Assembly: GCA_963748385.1 (NCBI GenBank)
Contig: CAVVIQ010000009.1
Location: 186,001-250,000, forward strand
Direction: 5' to 3'
DNA length: 64,000 nt
DNA from: Rhodoblastus sp963748385
GTDB lineage: Bacteria > Pseudomonadota > Alphaproteobacteria > Rhizobiales > Beijerinckiaceae
In this document: one piece after another, positions 38,864-47,820 of the stretch
Position numbering within the stretch: position 1 is the first letter of the stretch
How the letters are laid out: every line of letters begins with the position of its first letter
Notes under the pieces: generated by a model
Told to the model about the DNA's origin: nothing
The model's database searches: none
What the model saw: only the letters and a program-made list of their open reading frames with translations
Position numbers and translations under genes: made by a program

Positions 38864-39271
38864 TCACGCTTCGGGCGACCAGGCCTGATAGTCCCCCGTG
38901 GCCTGCGGCCGCGTCCCGGAGGCGAGGGTCGAGCCCTGCGGACGCCAGGCGTTGGGCGTGCCGGTCTGGTTGGGGACATAGGGCTTTTCCCATTCACGCG
39001 GCTGGTAATCCGTCTCGGTGGGGAGCTCGTCGGTCATGTGGTGGAGCCAGCCGTACCAGCCGGGCGGAACTTTGGAGCCTTCGCTCTCGCCGTTGAAGAT
39101 CACCCAGCGGCGGTTGAAGCCAAGCGCCTTGTCGATCTCGCCATTGCGGAAGCGATAATAGATATTGCCGAACTGGTCCTCGCCGACGCGCTCGCCATAA
39201 AGCCAGGTGTGGAGCCGCGTGTTGAGCGTCTGCCCGTTCCACCAGGTGAGAAATTCGACGAGCCATTTCAT
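38864..39271 (-). CDS. NADH:ubiquinone oxidoreductase subunit NDUFA12-like
   Basis: 135 residues from ATG 39271. FLTWWNGQTLNTRLHTW, GEDQFGNIYYR and RRWVIFNGESEGSKVPPGWYGWLHH are the conserved NDUFA12 (B17.2) core, followed by the PREWEKPYVPNQTGT region. Alphaproteobacteria and mitochondria share this supernumerary complex I subunit, which sits on the peripheral arm. It lies beside the DUF2155 gene on the same strand, as in related genomes. Confidence 0.93.
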   Translation of the reverse strand: MKWLVEFLTWWNGQTLNTRLHTWLYGERVGEDQFGNIYYRFRNGEIDKALGFNRRWVIFNGESEGSKVPPGWYGWLHHMTDELPTETDYQPREWEKPYVPNQTGTPNAWRPQGSTLASGTRPQATGDYQAWSPEA

Positions 39272-39412
39272 CGCGCTTGATCCCGTTTTCGCCCCGCCGA
39301 CGACAATTGGCGCGGAATATGGCCGCGTCGCGACCTTCTGTCCAGTCGTTCCTTGTTCTACCGTGGCGCTCCGCCGAGGCTGAACGCCTGTCCCTGCCGA
39401 ATGGAGATTTCG

Positions 39413-39769
39413 ATGGTCGCCGCCTTCGCCGGCATATTGGCCTGCCAACTGGCCGGGGAGTTCCTGGTCCACGCCTTCGCCCTGCCCCTGCCCGGCCCGG
39501 TGCTCGGCATGTTCATGCTGTTCGCCCTTCTGGCGCTTCGCGGCGGCGCCGGCGCGCGCGCGGTTCCCCAAAAACTCGGCGCCGCCGCCGACGGCCTGCT
39601 CGGCCACCTTTCCTTGTTGTTCGTGCCGGCCTCGGTCGGGCTGATGCGCTATTTCGACATTTTGGCCGCCAATGCGCTGACCCTGATTCTCGCGGTGGCC
39701 CTGTCCACCGCCCTCGCCCAGGCCGTGACCGCCCTCACCTTCCGCCTGCTCGCCCGGAGCGCGTCATGA
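39413..39769 (+). CDS. lrgA: CidA/LrgA family membrane protein
   Basis: 118 residues from ATG 39413, six bases after GGAG; an ATG 12 bases earlier is less well placed. Four helices, with PLPGPVLGMFMLFALL and LSLLFVPASVGLMRYFD as the LrgA signature. The holin-like LrgA works with LrgB in murein hydrolase control or export of small carboxylates in other bacteria. It overlaps lrgB by ATGA. Confidence 0.9.
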   Translation: MVAAFAGILACQLAGEFLVHAFALPLPGPVLGMFMLFALLALRGGAGARAVPQKLGAAADGLLGHLSLLFVPASVGLMRYFDILAANALTLILAVALSTALAQAVTALTFRLLARSAS

Positions 39770-40500
39770 TCCCCTCGCTGCTCAAGCCGCACCCGGAAGT
39801 CTGGGTCTATCTCGCCGCCAGCCCTTTGTCCTGGCTGACCCTGACCCTCGTGGCTTACCTCGTCGCCGATCGCATCTCGATCGCCTGCAACCGCCATCCG
39901 GCGGCCAATCTCGTCGCCCTGGCGGCGATTTTGATCATCCTGGCGCTGAAGGCGACCGGAACCAGCTACGAGACCTATTTCGCCGGCGCGCAGTTCATCC
40001 ATTTCCTGCTCGGCCCGGCGACGGTCGCCCTGGCCGTGCCGCTCTATCGCAATTTCGAGCGGGTGCGCGCAACGGCGCTGCCGATCGCCGCTTCGCTCGG
40101 CGTCGGCTCGCTCGTCGCCATCGTCAGCGCGGTGGGAATCGCGAAGGTTCTCGGCGCGCCGCATGAAATCGTGGCGTCGCTGGCGCCGAAATCGGTCACC
40201 TCCCCGATCGCCATGGGCCTTGCCGAAAAGCTCGGCGGCGCGCCCTTTCTCACCGCGTCCCTGGTGATCGCGACCGGCGTGTTCGGCGCGATCATCCTCA
40301 CGCCCCTGATGCGCGCGCTGCGAATCACCGACCCGGCGGCGATCGGCATGGCCGCCGGGCTCGCCTCGCACGGCGTCGGCGCCGCCCGCGCCTTCCAGAT
40401 CGATTCGACCGCCGGGGCTTTTGCGGGAATCGCCATGGGCCTCAACGGCGCCTTCACGAGCATTATTCTGCCGCTTTTCAGACCCTTGCTCGGTCTGTGA
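39766..40500 (+). CDS. lrgB: LrgB family membrane protein
   Basis: 244 residues with about seven helices. FIHFLLGPATVALAVPLYRN, APKSVTSPIAMGLAEKLGG and IGMAAGLASHGVGAARAFQ are the conserved LrgB motifs. The family includes the plant plastid glycolate/glycerate transporter, so a carboxylate-export role is as plausible as murein hydrolase control. It is coupled to lrgA. Confidence 0.93.
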   Translation: MIPSLLKPHPEVWVYLAASPLSWLTLTLVAYLVADRISIACNRHPAANLVALAAILIILALKATGTSYETYFAGAQFIHFLLGPATVALAVPLYRNFERVRATALPIAASLGVGSLVAIVSAVGIAKVLGAPHEIVASLAPKSVTSPIAMGLAEKLGGAPFLTASLVIATGVFGAIILTPLMRALRITDPAAIGMAAGLASHGVGAARAFQIDSTAGAFAGIAMGLNGAFTSIILPLFRPLLGL

Positions 40501-40928
40501 ATAAGGCGAGATTGTGGCTGCGCCAACAGGTCGGCGATTGCAAATTCTTTCTTAAGATTTGGTTGAAATTTTCCCCACAATCCTCAAATTCTAGTGGTAT
40601 GTCGAAATTTTGACGCAATATCTTGACGTTTTTCGCTGGCTGGATTTAACTCATTTCATTCCGGCGCCGTCGCCGACCACCCCGAAGTTGCAAGGCTCAA
40701 GCCCGATCGCAACGAGGGGCGCGCGGCCAAACGAGCGCCGGGAGTGACGGACGCGCGCCCCAAAGCCGCGTTTTCGCGCAGCTTTCATTTCATGTCGTGT
40801 GGCTAAGGCGTTCGTCTGGTCCGGCCGGGGGATTCCCCCGGGTCGATGACTCATGCGGCGCCTTCGGCCCCATACGCGAGTTCATAAATTTGTGGCGCGG
40901 CGGCGCCAGACGCAAACCGGGGGAAATG
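40501..40928 (+). other. 428-base gene-free region before nrdJ
   Basis: The first 150 bases are A+T-rich and hold the best nrdJ promoter candidate. The rest is GC-rich without a credible gene. I looked for a cobalamin riboswitch and could not identify the B12-box pattern. No clear pair of NrdR boxes was recognised. Confidence 0.4.
40623..40651 (+). promoter_or_regulatory. Candidate promoter for nrdJ
   Basis: TTGACG (40623-40628), 17 bases, TTAACT (40646-40651) in an A+T-rich stretch. It would give a leader of about 270 bases. Confidence 0.4.
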
Positions 40929-43900
40929 ATGAGGATCGAGCGGCTCTACACCAAGGCGGGACAATCTCCCTATCAAGCGATCGAGTTCCGCGAGACCAAG
41001 AGCGAAATCCGCAACCCGGACGGCTCGACCGTCTTCTCCCAGAACGGGATCGAGGTTCCGGCGGCCTGGAGCCAGGTCGCCTGCGACGTGCTGGCCCAGA
41101 AATATTTCCGCAAGGCCGGGGTTCCCGCCCGGCTCAAGCGGGTCGAGGAAAATTCCGTCCCCTCGTTCCTGTGGCGCTCGGTCCCCGACGAGGCGGCGCT
41201 GGCCCAACTCCCCGAAAAGGAGCGTCTCGGCGGCGAGATTTCGGCCAAGCAGGTGTTCGACCGGCTCGCTGGCGCCTGGACCTATTGGGGCTGGAAGGGC
41301 GGCTATTTCAACACGGAAGAAGACGCCCAGGCCTTTTTCGACGAAATGCGCTTCATGCTGGCGCGCCAGATCGCCGCGCCCAATTCGCCGCAATGGTTCA
41401 ACACCGGCCTGCATTGGGCCTATGGCGTCGACGGCCCCGGCCAGGGCCATTTCTTCGTCGACTACGACACCGGCGTGCTCAAGGCCTCCGAATCCGCCTA
41501 TGAGCACCCGCAGCCCCACGCCTGTTTCATCCAGTCGGTCAAGGACGACCTCGTCAACGAGGGCGGCATCATGGACCTGTGGGTGCGCGAGGCGCGCCTG
41601 TTCAAATACGGCTCCGGCACCGGCGCCAATTTCTCGTCGCTGCGCTCCGAAAACGAAAGGCTTTCCGGCGGCGGCAAGTCCTCCGGCCTGATGTCCTTCC
41701 TGAAGATCGGCGACCGCGCGGCCGGCGCGATCAAGTCGGGCGGCACCACGCGGCGCGCCGCCAAAATGGTGGTGGTGGACGTCGACCACCCCGACATCGA
41801 AGCCTTCATCGACTGGAAGGTGCGCGAGGAGGAAAAGGTCGCGGCTCTGGTCGCCGGCTCGAAAATCATGCGCAAGCACATGAAGGCGGTGTTCAAGGCC
41901 GCGGTGAATTGCGAGGGCTCGGGCGACGATTGCTTCAACCCCGAAAAAAACCCGGCGCTGAAACGCGAGATCAAGCTCGCCCGCCGCGCCCAATGCCCGG
42001 ACAGTTTCATCAAGCGCGTGATCCAGTACGCCAAGCAGGGATTCCGGGAATTCGACCTGCCCGAATATGACACCGACTGGCAATCGGAAGCCTATCTGAC
42101 CGTTTCCGGCCAGAACTCCAACAATTCGGTGCGCGTCACCGACGGTTTCTTACGCGCGGTGGAGCAGGATGGGCCGTGGAATCTAACCCGCCGCATCGAC
42201 GGCAAGGTCGCCAAGACCGTCGCCGCCCGCGACCTGTGGGAAAAGATCGGCTATGCCGCCTGGGCCTCGGCCGATCCCGGCCTGCAATTCCACACCACGA
42301 TCAACGACTGGCACACCTGCCCGGCGGGCGGCGAAATCCGCGCCTCCAATCCGTGCTCCGAATATATGTTCCTGGACGACACGGCCTGCAATCTCGCCTC
42401 GCTGAACCTGTTGCAGTTCCGCGATCCGGAGACGAAAAAATTCGACGTCGCGGCCTATGAGCACGCGGTGCGGCTGTGGACCGTGGTGCTGGAAATCTCG
42501 GTGCTGATGGCGCAATTCCCCTCGCGCGCCATCGCCCAGCTTTCCTACGACTACCGCACGCTCGGCCTCGGCTTCGCCAATATCGGCGGGCTGCTGATGT
42601 CCTCGGGCCTCGCCTATGACTCGCCGCGAAGGCCGCAGCCTGTGCGGCGCGCTGTCGGCGATCATGACCGGCGTGTGCTACGCCACTTCGGCGGAAATGG
42701 CGAAAGAGCGCGGCGCCTTCGCCCGCTACGCCGAAAATTCCGGCGCCATGCTGCGGGTCATCCGCAACCATCGCCGCGCCGCCCATGGCCAGAACGAGGA
42801 TTACGAGGGCCTCGCGGTGACGCCGGTGGCGCTCGACGCCGCCTCCTGCCCCGATCAGGACCTGGTCGTCCACGCCCGCGCGGCCTGGGACAAGGCGCTG
42901 GAGCTTGGCGAAAAGCACGGCTATCGCAACGCGCAGGTCAGCGTGGTCGCCCCGACCGGCACCATCGGTCTGGTGATGGATTGCGACACCACCGGCATCG
43001 AGCCCGATTTCGCTCTGGTGAAATTCAAGAAGCTCGCCGGCGGCGGCTATTTCAAGATCATCAACCGCGCCGTGCCGGAAGGCCTGCGGGCGCTCGGCTA
43101 CGGCGAAGCCCAGATCGGCGAGATCGAGGCTTTCGCGGTCGGCCACGGCAACCTGAAACAGGCGCCCGGCGTCAACGAGACGACCCTCGCCGCCAAAGGT
43201 TTTTCGTCGGAAAAGCTGGCCGAAATCGCCAAGGCCTTGCCGGGCGCCTTCGACATCAAATTCGTCTTCAACAAATTCGGCCTCGGCTCGGATTATCTGG
43301 TCAACGAACTGAAAGTCCCGGCGGAAAAGCTCGACGACCCGAGCTTCGACCTGCTGTCCTTCCTCGGCTTCACCAAGGGAGAAATCGACGCGGCCAATAT
43401 CCATGTCTGCGGCGCGATGACGCTTGAGGGCGCGCCGCATCTCAAAAACGAGCATCTGCCGGTGTTCGATTGCGCCAATCCCTGCGGGCGCACCGGAAAA
43501 CGCTATCTCTCGGTCGAGAGCCACATCCGCATGATGGCGGCGTCGCAGCCGTTCATCTCGGGCGCGATCTCGAAAACCATCAACATGCCCAACGACGCCA
43601 CGGTCGAGGATTGCAAGGCGGCCTATCTTTTGTCCTGGCGCCTCGCGATCAAGGCCAATGCGCTTTATCGCGACGGCTCCAAACTGTCGCAGCCGCTCAA
43701 TTCCCAGCTCATCGCCGATGACGACGAGGAGGACGAGGACGCGTTCGACGCCTTCATGGCCCAGAACCATCCGGCGCGCACGGTTCAGATCGCCGAGCGC
43801 ATCGTCGAGCGGGTGATCGAGCGCGTCGAGCGCCGCCGCGAGCGCGAAAAACTGCCCGACCGCAGAAAAGGCTACACCCAGAAAGCCGTGGTCGGCGGCC

Positions 43901-44635
43901 ACAAGGTCTATCTGCGCACCGGCGAATATCAGGACGGCCGCATCGGCGAGATCTTCATCGACATGCACAAGGAAGGCGCCGCCTTCCGCAGCCTGATGAA
44001 CAATTTCGCCATCGCCATTTCGGTCGGCCTGCAATATGGCGTGCCGCTCGAGGAATATGTCGACGCCTTCACCTTCACCCGCTTCGAGCCGGCGGGTTTC
44101 GTGCAGGGCAATGACGCGATCAAGAACGCCACCTCGATCCTCGACTATGTGTTCCGCGAGCTGGCGATTTCCTATCTCGGCCGCAACGATCTCGCCCATG
44201 TCGACCCCTCCGACATCGGCCATGCGGCGATGGGCAAGGGCGACGACCAGGGCCGCGCGCCGACTTCGGGCCAGCCCTCGCCGACCGCGCGCTTCGTCTC
44301 GCGCGGCTTCGTGCGCTCCAAAGCCGACAAGCTGATGCTGGTCCAGAGCAACGCGTCCTGAACCGGCCAAAACGCCGACGGTCGCGGTGGTCAGCGTCGG
44401 CGCCACGGCGCTCAAACCCGGCGCCCTGGCCGAACCGACCAGCGCCAGCGTGCTCGACACCCTGACCTGGACCCCGCCGACCAAACTCCCCGACGACGCC
44501 CTCGACAAAAGGGCCGAAGCGCGGATGAAAGGCTATATCGGCGAGGCCTGCCCCGAATGCGCGAATTTTACCCTGGTGCGGAATGGGACGTGTTTGAAAT
44601 GCGATACGTGCGGGGCGACGACGGGGTGTAGTTGA
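40929..44635 (+). CDS. nrdJ: Vitamin B12-dependent (class II) ribonucleotide reductase, two apparent frameshifts
   Basis: Large NrdJ of about 1,230 residues in three pieces. The start is MRIERLYTKAGQ after a GGGGGA sequence. Active-site motifs include SGTTRR-like SGGTTRRAAKMVVVDVDH, NPCSEYMFLDDTACNLASLN and VVAPTGTIGLVMDCDTTGIE. The frame breaks at 42627 (one extra C inside CCGCG) and again at 44357-44358 (one extra C). The last piece ends ACPECANFTLVRNGTCLKC, the C-terminal CxxC thiol-redox tail expected in NrdJ. The enzyme makes deoxyribonucleotides using adenosylcobalamin without oxygen dependence. Both breaks are repaired by single bases and all motifs survive, so sequence error is favoured. 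Confidence 0.9.
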
Positions 44636-44648
44636 GGGAGATTTTGCG

Positions 44649-44675
44649 CGGCGGGCCGAAAGCTCGCCGTTTTTT
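44649..44675 (+). terminator. Terminator after nrdJ
   Basis: An eight-base stem with one G-U pair, CGGCGGGC with GCTCGCCG around CGAAA, is followed by six T. Base composition changes to A+T-rich immediately after it, marking the left edge of the ParA-HEPN insert. Confidence 0.85.
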
Positions 44676-44769
44676 ATTCTCAACTCGTAAAAATAATCGC
44701 ATTCATTAAAACTTAATGCATCAAATTCCTGAAACAGATTGCGGCAATCCCAAGAGGAAATACCAAGTC

Positions 44770-45819
44770 ATGACTACGCAAATTTCGCTCTTCAACCATA
44801 AAGGCGGAGTGAGCAAAACCACAACCGCCTTCAACCTCGGATGGATGCTCGCGTCAAAAGGTAAAAGGGTACTTCTTATTGATTGCGACCCTCAGTGCAA
44901 TCTCACCGGTATGTTCCTGGGCTTCACGGGAATAGCTGAGATAGAGGAGGCATATAAAGGTGGCGGCGTCAGGAACATTCGTGACGGGCTCGCGCCCGCC
45001 TTCGAATCGAAGCCCATTCCTCTAAAGCCCGTCGTATGTGAAATAATGCGGGGACAAGAAAATTTACTCCTGCTACCAGGCCATATTGGCCTCGCGGAAT
45101 ATGAAACAACTCTTGGCATTGCACAAGAATTATCTGGGTCGCTTGTTACACTCCAAAACCTTCCAGGCGCTCCGTCAACGCTGTTCAAACTAACTGCCTT
45201 ACAATATAAGATAGATATCATTATTGTCGATATGAGCCCAAGCCTCGGCCCAATCAATCAGAACCTTCTAGCAACGAGTGATTTTTTTATTGTGCCAATG
45301 GCCCCCGACTATTTTTCGGTTATGGCAACAGAATCTCTCGCAAATATTCTCCCGAAATGGAAGGAATGGGCCACTAAAGCGAAATCTAACAAAGTATTAC
45401 AAGCCGCCACCTACCCCCTGCCAGCCTGCGATCCAAAGTTTCTCGGGACGATTATTCAGAGGTATCGTGTGCGCGAAGGCACTACTCCGTCCACGGCGTT
45501 TCAGAGGTGGATCGACACAATCGACCAGAAGGTCAAGCAAACGCTTATCCCTGCTCTCCAAGCGAGCGGTATGTTATTACCTGATACCGCCTACGCTGCC
45601 GCCGGAATGTCCGCCGGCGACCCGATAATGCAGCTCTCTGAATTTAACGGTCTCATAGCGCAGTCGCAAAAGCACAATGCGCCAGTTTTTATGCTAACTG
45701 ATGCTGAACTTGAGCAAACGGGAATCGTGTTAGAACGAACAAAAAAATCGATGGAGCAGTTTCGTCTGCTTTTCGACCAAGCAGCGGACCGCGTTATTAC
45801 GCTGATAGAAAATGCTTAG
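44770..45819 (+). CDS. ParA/MinD-family ATPase, partner of a HEPN protein
   Basis: 349 residues from ATG 44770; an upstream in-frame ATG at 44716 lacks a ribosome-binding site. HKGGVSKTTTAFNLG carries the deviant Walker A with signature Lys11 and Lys16, VLLIDCDPQCNLTG the A' motif (Asp38, Asp40), and IIIVDMSPSLG (150-160) Walker B. The 150-residue C-terminal part is longer and more helical than in plasmid ParA. No ParB gene or parS site is nearby. The next gene overlaps by eight bases and encodes a HEPN ribonuclease-like protein, so the ATPase probably controls or senses for that effector. Codons and composition are A+T-richer than the neighbours, suggesting horizontal transfer. The function is inferred. 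Confidence 0.82.
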   Translation: MTTQISLFNHKGGVSKTTTAFNLGWMLASKGKRVLLIDCDPQCNLTGMFLGFTGIAEIEEAYKGGGVRNIRDGLAPAFESKPIPLKPVVCEIMRGQENLLLLPGHIGLAEYETTLGIAQELSGSLVTLQNLPGAPSTLFKLTALQYKIDIIIVDMSPSLGPINQNLLATSDFFIVPMAPDYFSVMATESLANILPKWKEWATKAKSNKVLQAATYPLPACDPKFLGTIIQRYRVREGTTPSTAFQRWIDTIDQKVKQTLIPALQASGMLLPDTAYAAAGMSAGDPIMQLSEFNGLIAQSQKHNAPVFMLTDAELEQTGIVLERTKKSMEQFRLLFDQAADRVITLIENA

Positions 45820-46429
45820 TGCAATCGAGCAGTTTCGAGAAAACATTTTACGGGTCCGCAACCTTGGTGCATTGCACCAAGCCATTGATGCCATGACGAC
45901 AGCTGCCCTTGATCCATCTGACCTTTTGCGCGCGCAATATGTTCTGGCCGTAAGCGCGCTGGACCACTACATCCACGAGGTCACGCGGACGGGGATGCTG
46001 GAAATATTTGACGGCACGCGGGGCGCTTCGCCCGCCTATTTGCGGTTTCGAGTTTCGTTAGATTCAGTAACGAATGGCGCGAGTAACTCTGCGCTCAGGG
46101 CCAACTTGGACGCCGAAATAAGGACGCAGCATAGTTACCTTGCGTTCCAACATCCCGGTAAGATCGCCGACGCAATTCGGCTTTTTAGTGAAATCGATCT
46201 GTGGGATAATGTCGCAAGACGATTAGGCATCGAAAAGAGAGACTTAAAAGAGCATCTCCGACTTATTGTTGATAGGCGTAATAAAATCGCTCATGAAGCC
46301 GATTTAGACCCTACTTATCCCAATACAAGATGGCCAATTTCTGCCCAAATGGTTGGAGATGTTGTTGATTTTATAAACTCACTAGCAGAAAGTATTTATA
46401 TGGAGGTAGAGTTACGGGAGTTACGGTGA
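45812..46429 (+). CDS. HEPN-domain protein (RiboL-PSP-HEPN-like), probable RNase effector
   Basis: 205 residues, all helical in character. VDRRNKIAHEADLDP at 153-167 contains the HEPN catalytic pattern R-x4-H (Arg156, His161), preceded by an acidic helix. LLRAQYVLAVSALDHYIHE (39-56) and LDAEIRTQHSYLAFQ (99-113) resemble the RiboL-PSP-HEPN family as I know it. HEPN proteins with this motif are usually metal-independent ribonucleases in toxin-antitoxin, abortive-infection or CRISPR systems. The start overlaps the ATPase stop (ATGCTTAG), implying strict co-expression. The gene is A+T-rich compared with the host. Activity is inferred from the motif only. Confidence 0.8.
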   Translation: MLSAIEQFRENILRVRNLGALHQAIDAMTTAALDPSDLLRAQYVLAVSALDHYIHEVTRTGMLEIFDGTRGASPAYLRFRVSLDSVTNGASNSALRANLDAEIRTQHSYLAFQHPGKIADAIRLFSEIDLWDNVARRLGIEKRDLKEHLRLIVDRRNKIAHEADLDPTYPNTRWPISAQMVGDVVDFINSLAESIYMEVELRELR

Positions 46430-46480
46430 CATGATACCAATTGCATAAATTGAGGTTCCGGTGACAGTGCATTTTTTGTC
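46407..46480 (+). repeat. Direct CGGTGACA repeats at the right edge of the ParA-HEPN insert
   Basis: Two related elements in the same orientation lie 37 bases apart: GTTACGGTGACATG at the end of the HEPN gene and GTTCCGGTGACAGTGCATTT after it. They lie exactly where composition returns towards the host pattern. They could be remnants of a mobile-element end; this is a suggestion only. Confidence 0.4.
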
Positions 46481-46555
46481 GCCCAATGCGCCACAAGTTC
46501 ACATTCGCTCGTGGTGTAGCGGAGCGCCGCCCCGGCCACCAAATTTCGGTTCGCT

Positions 46556-46705
46556 TCAACGAAGGAAGCCGAGGCCGATGATTCCCGACAGGATCAGGTA
46601 GGCGGCGACGATATAATTCAGCAGCCGCGGCCTCAGGAGGATCAGGACTCCCGCCGCCAGCGCGACGATCGGCTGCAGATGGGCGACGCCGAGGTGCAAA
46701 TGCAT
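46556..46705 (-). CDS. Small DUF3096-like membrane protein
   Basis: 49 residues. HLQPIVALAAGVLILLRPRL forms a first helix with a basic turn, then LNYIVAAYLILSGIIGLGF forms a second helix. The sequence closely matches the pattern of DUF3096, a family of about 50-residue two-helix inner-membrane proteins of unknown role found in many proteobacteria. It is too short for most automatic gene calls. Confidence 0.72.
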   Translation of the reverse strand: MHLHLGVAHLQPIVALAAGVLILLRPRLLNYIVAAYLILSGIIGLGFLR

Positions 46706-46766
46706 GAAAGATCCCCCACGTCGGGTCACCATCACGCGCCCCTCGCGATGGCGGGCGCAGCCTGGC

Positions 46767-46895
46767 TCACGGGCTTTTCTGGAACCTCAGATAGAACGCC
46801 GCGAAGACCAGGACGATGCCGACATTCGCCTTCAGCCGGTCCCAGAACAGACGCCTGAAGAACAGAACATCCGCGCCAACGATCATTGCGATCAT
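46767..46895 (-). CDS. Conserved-looking small membrane protein (42 residues)
   Basis: ATG 46893-46895 to TGA 46767-46769. The body reads GADVLFFRRLFWDRLKANVG followed by IVLVFAAFYLRFQ: a basic/aromatic segment then one hydrophobic helix. I recall similar short proteins in Hyphomicrobiales, but no function. An open frame extends upstream without a start codon, so the N-terminus is uncertain. Confidence 0.5.
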   Translation of the reverse strand: MIAMIVGADVLFFRRLFWDRLKANVGIVLVFAAFYLRFQKSP

Positions 46896-46946
46896 CGCCG
46901 CGACATAAAGCGCGGCAGAGAGGTTTCTCGGTACGGGTTCCGCCTC

Positions 46947-47174
46947 TCACGCCCCGGCGAAGAATTTCCGCAACCTCGCCTCTTCGGCCTCGCCCATGCC
47001 GAGAACGGACGCGACGCGGGCCGAGGCGCGAAAACGCCTGAGCGCGGCGAGCTTGACGCTTTCGAAACGGTAAACGCCCTGATGCGGGCCGCGATAGAGA
47101 ACCCTCTGGCCCTCCGCGACCTTGGTCAGCGCCAGATCGAGATGATCCGTCCCGAACAGCGCGTCCTGGATCAT
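46947..47174 (-). CDS. Hypothetical small protein
   Basis: 75 residues from ATG 47174; the frame is open to 47276. A basic central part (RFESVKLAALRRFRASAR) follows a GPHQGVYRFE segment. No family was recognised. It follows the orientation of its neighbours and its composition is host-like. It could be a chance frame. Confidence 0.4.
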   Translation of the reverse strand: MIQDALFGTDHLDLALTKVAEGQRVLYRGPHQGVYRFESVKLAALRRFRASARVASVLGMGEAEEARLRKFFAGA

Positions 47175-47464
47175 TGTCGCTTGTTTCGCCTTCACGCACG
47201 CCACTCCGCACAGAAGCGTGAAACCTAAAATCCGGTTTTTTCCATTGCAAACCAATATCGGCCGATGAGGCTTCACATTAACGTGAGCTGTTCATCCGGC
47301 GCTGCTGATCCAGAAATCTTTTCAGGAGCCTGCGGAGGCTCTCCCCACAACGCCGTCGCGCAGCGCGGCGTGGTCATTTGCGACAGCCATTCCGGATCGC
47401 GTCGCGGCGGCCGCCCCGCGTTCAGCAGCGACGGGGCGGCGCGAACCGCCCCGTTCCGCAGAGT

Positions 47465-47820
47465 TCAGCGACGGACGCCGCCGTGGCCAATGCCGCCACG
47501 GGCGAAACTGCCGCGGGCAAGACCGCCGCCGCGCACGCCAACGGGCGCCCGGCGTAGCCTGCACGACCCCAGCCGCCGTTGGCCCAACCGCGGTGGACCC
47601 AGCCGCCATGACCCCAGCCATAGCCGCCATAATAACCGGGTCCATAATAATAGCCGGGATAGGCGCCATAGCCGTAGGCGTAGCCATAACCGGGGCCATA
47701 AGCGTAGGCGTAACCGGGGCCGCAGCCAAGGACCGGATCGCAATAGCCGCCCGACGCGCAGCCGGACAGGCCGACACCCGCGGCGACGACAAGGCCGAGG
47801 GCGAAAATTTTCGCTTTCAT
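47465..47820 (-). CDS. Gly/Tyr-rich lipoprotein, probably frameshifted near its end
   Basis: The N-terminus is a lipoprotein signal with lipobox LSGC at about residues 18-21. The mature part is a Gly/Tyr/Trp-rich repeat region (PGYAYAYGPGYGYAYGYG and similar), then HGGWVHRGWANGGWG. The frame then turns Ala/Pro-rich at about 47548-47551. The alternative frame stays Gly/Arg-rich (PVGVRGGGLARGSFARGG) and stops at 47465. One missing G in the GGG there would explain this. If the frame is not shifted, the protein ends at 47422. The role is unknown; such proteins are surface or outer-membrane associated. Confidence 0.55.

Noticed and set aside
40501..40928. Cobalamin riboswitch before nrdJ
   Set aside because: No recognisable B12 box or supporting helices; only a promoter-like element was found.
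40929..44635. Programmed frameshifting in nrdJ, aat, tex or hpnI
   Set aside because: No slippery heptamer with stimulatory element, no conservation of frameshifting in these families, and the indels are of mixed sign and context.
44770..45819. Plasmid or chromosome partition parA
   Set aside because: No parB or parS nearby, a single gene partner with a HEPN motif, and a C-terminal half unlike typical ParA.
44770..46429. PARIS (AriAB) or a standard HEPN-MNT toxin-antitoxin pair
   Set aside because: The ATPase is ParA-like rather than an ABC-type AriA, the partner is not a Toprim DUF4435 protein, and no nucleotidyltransferase antitoxin is present.
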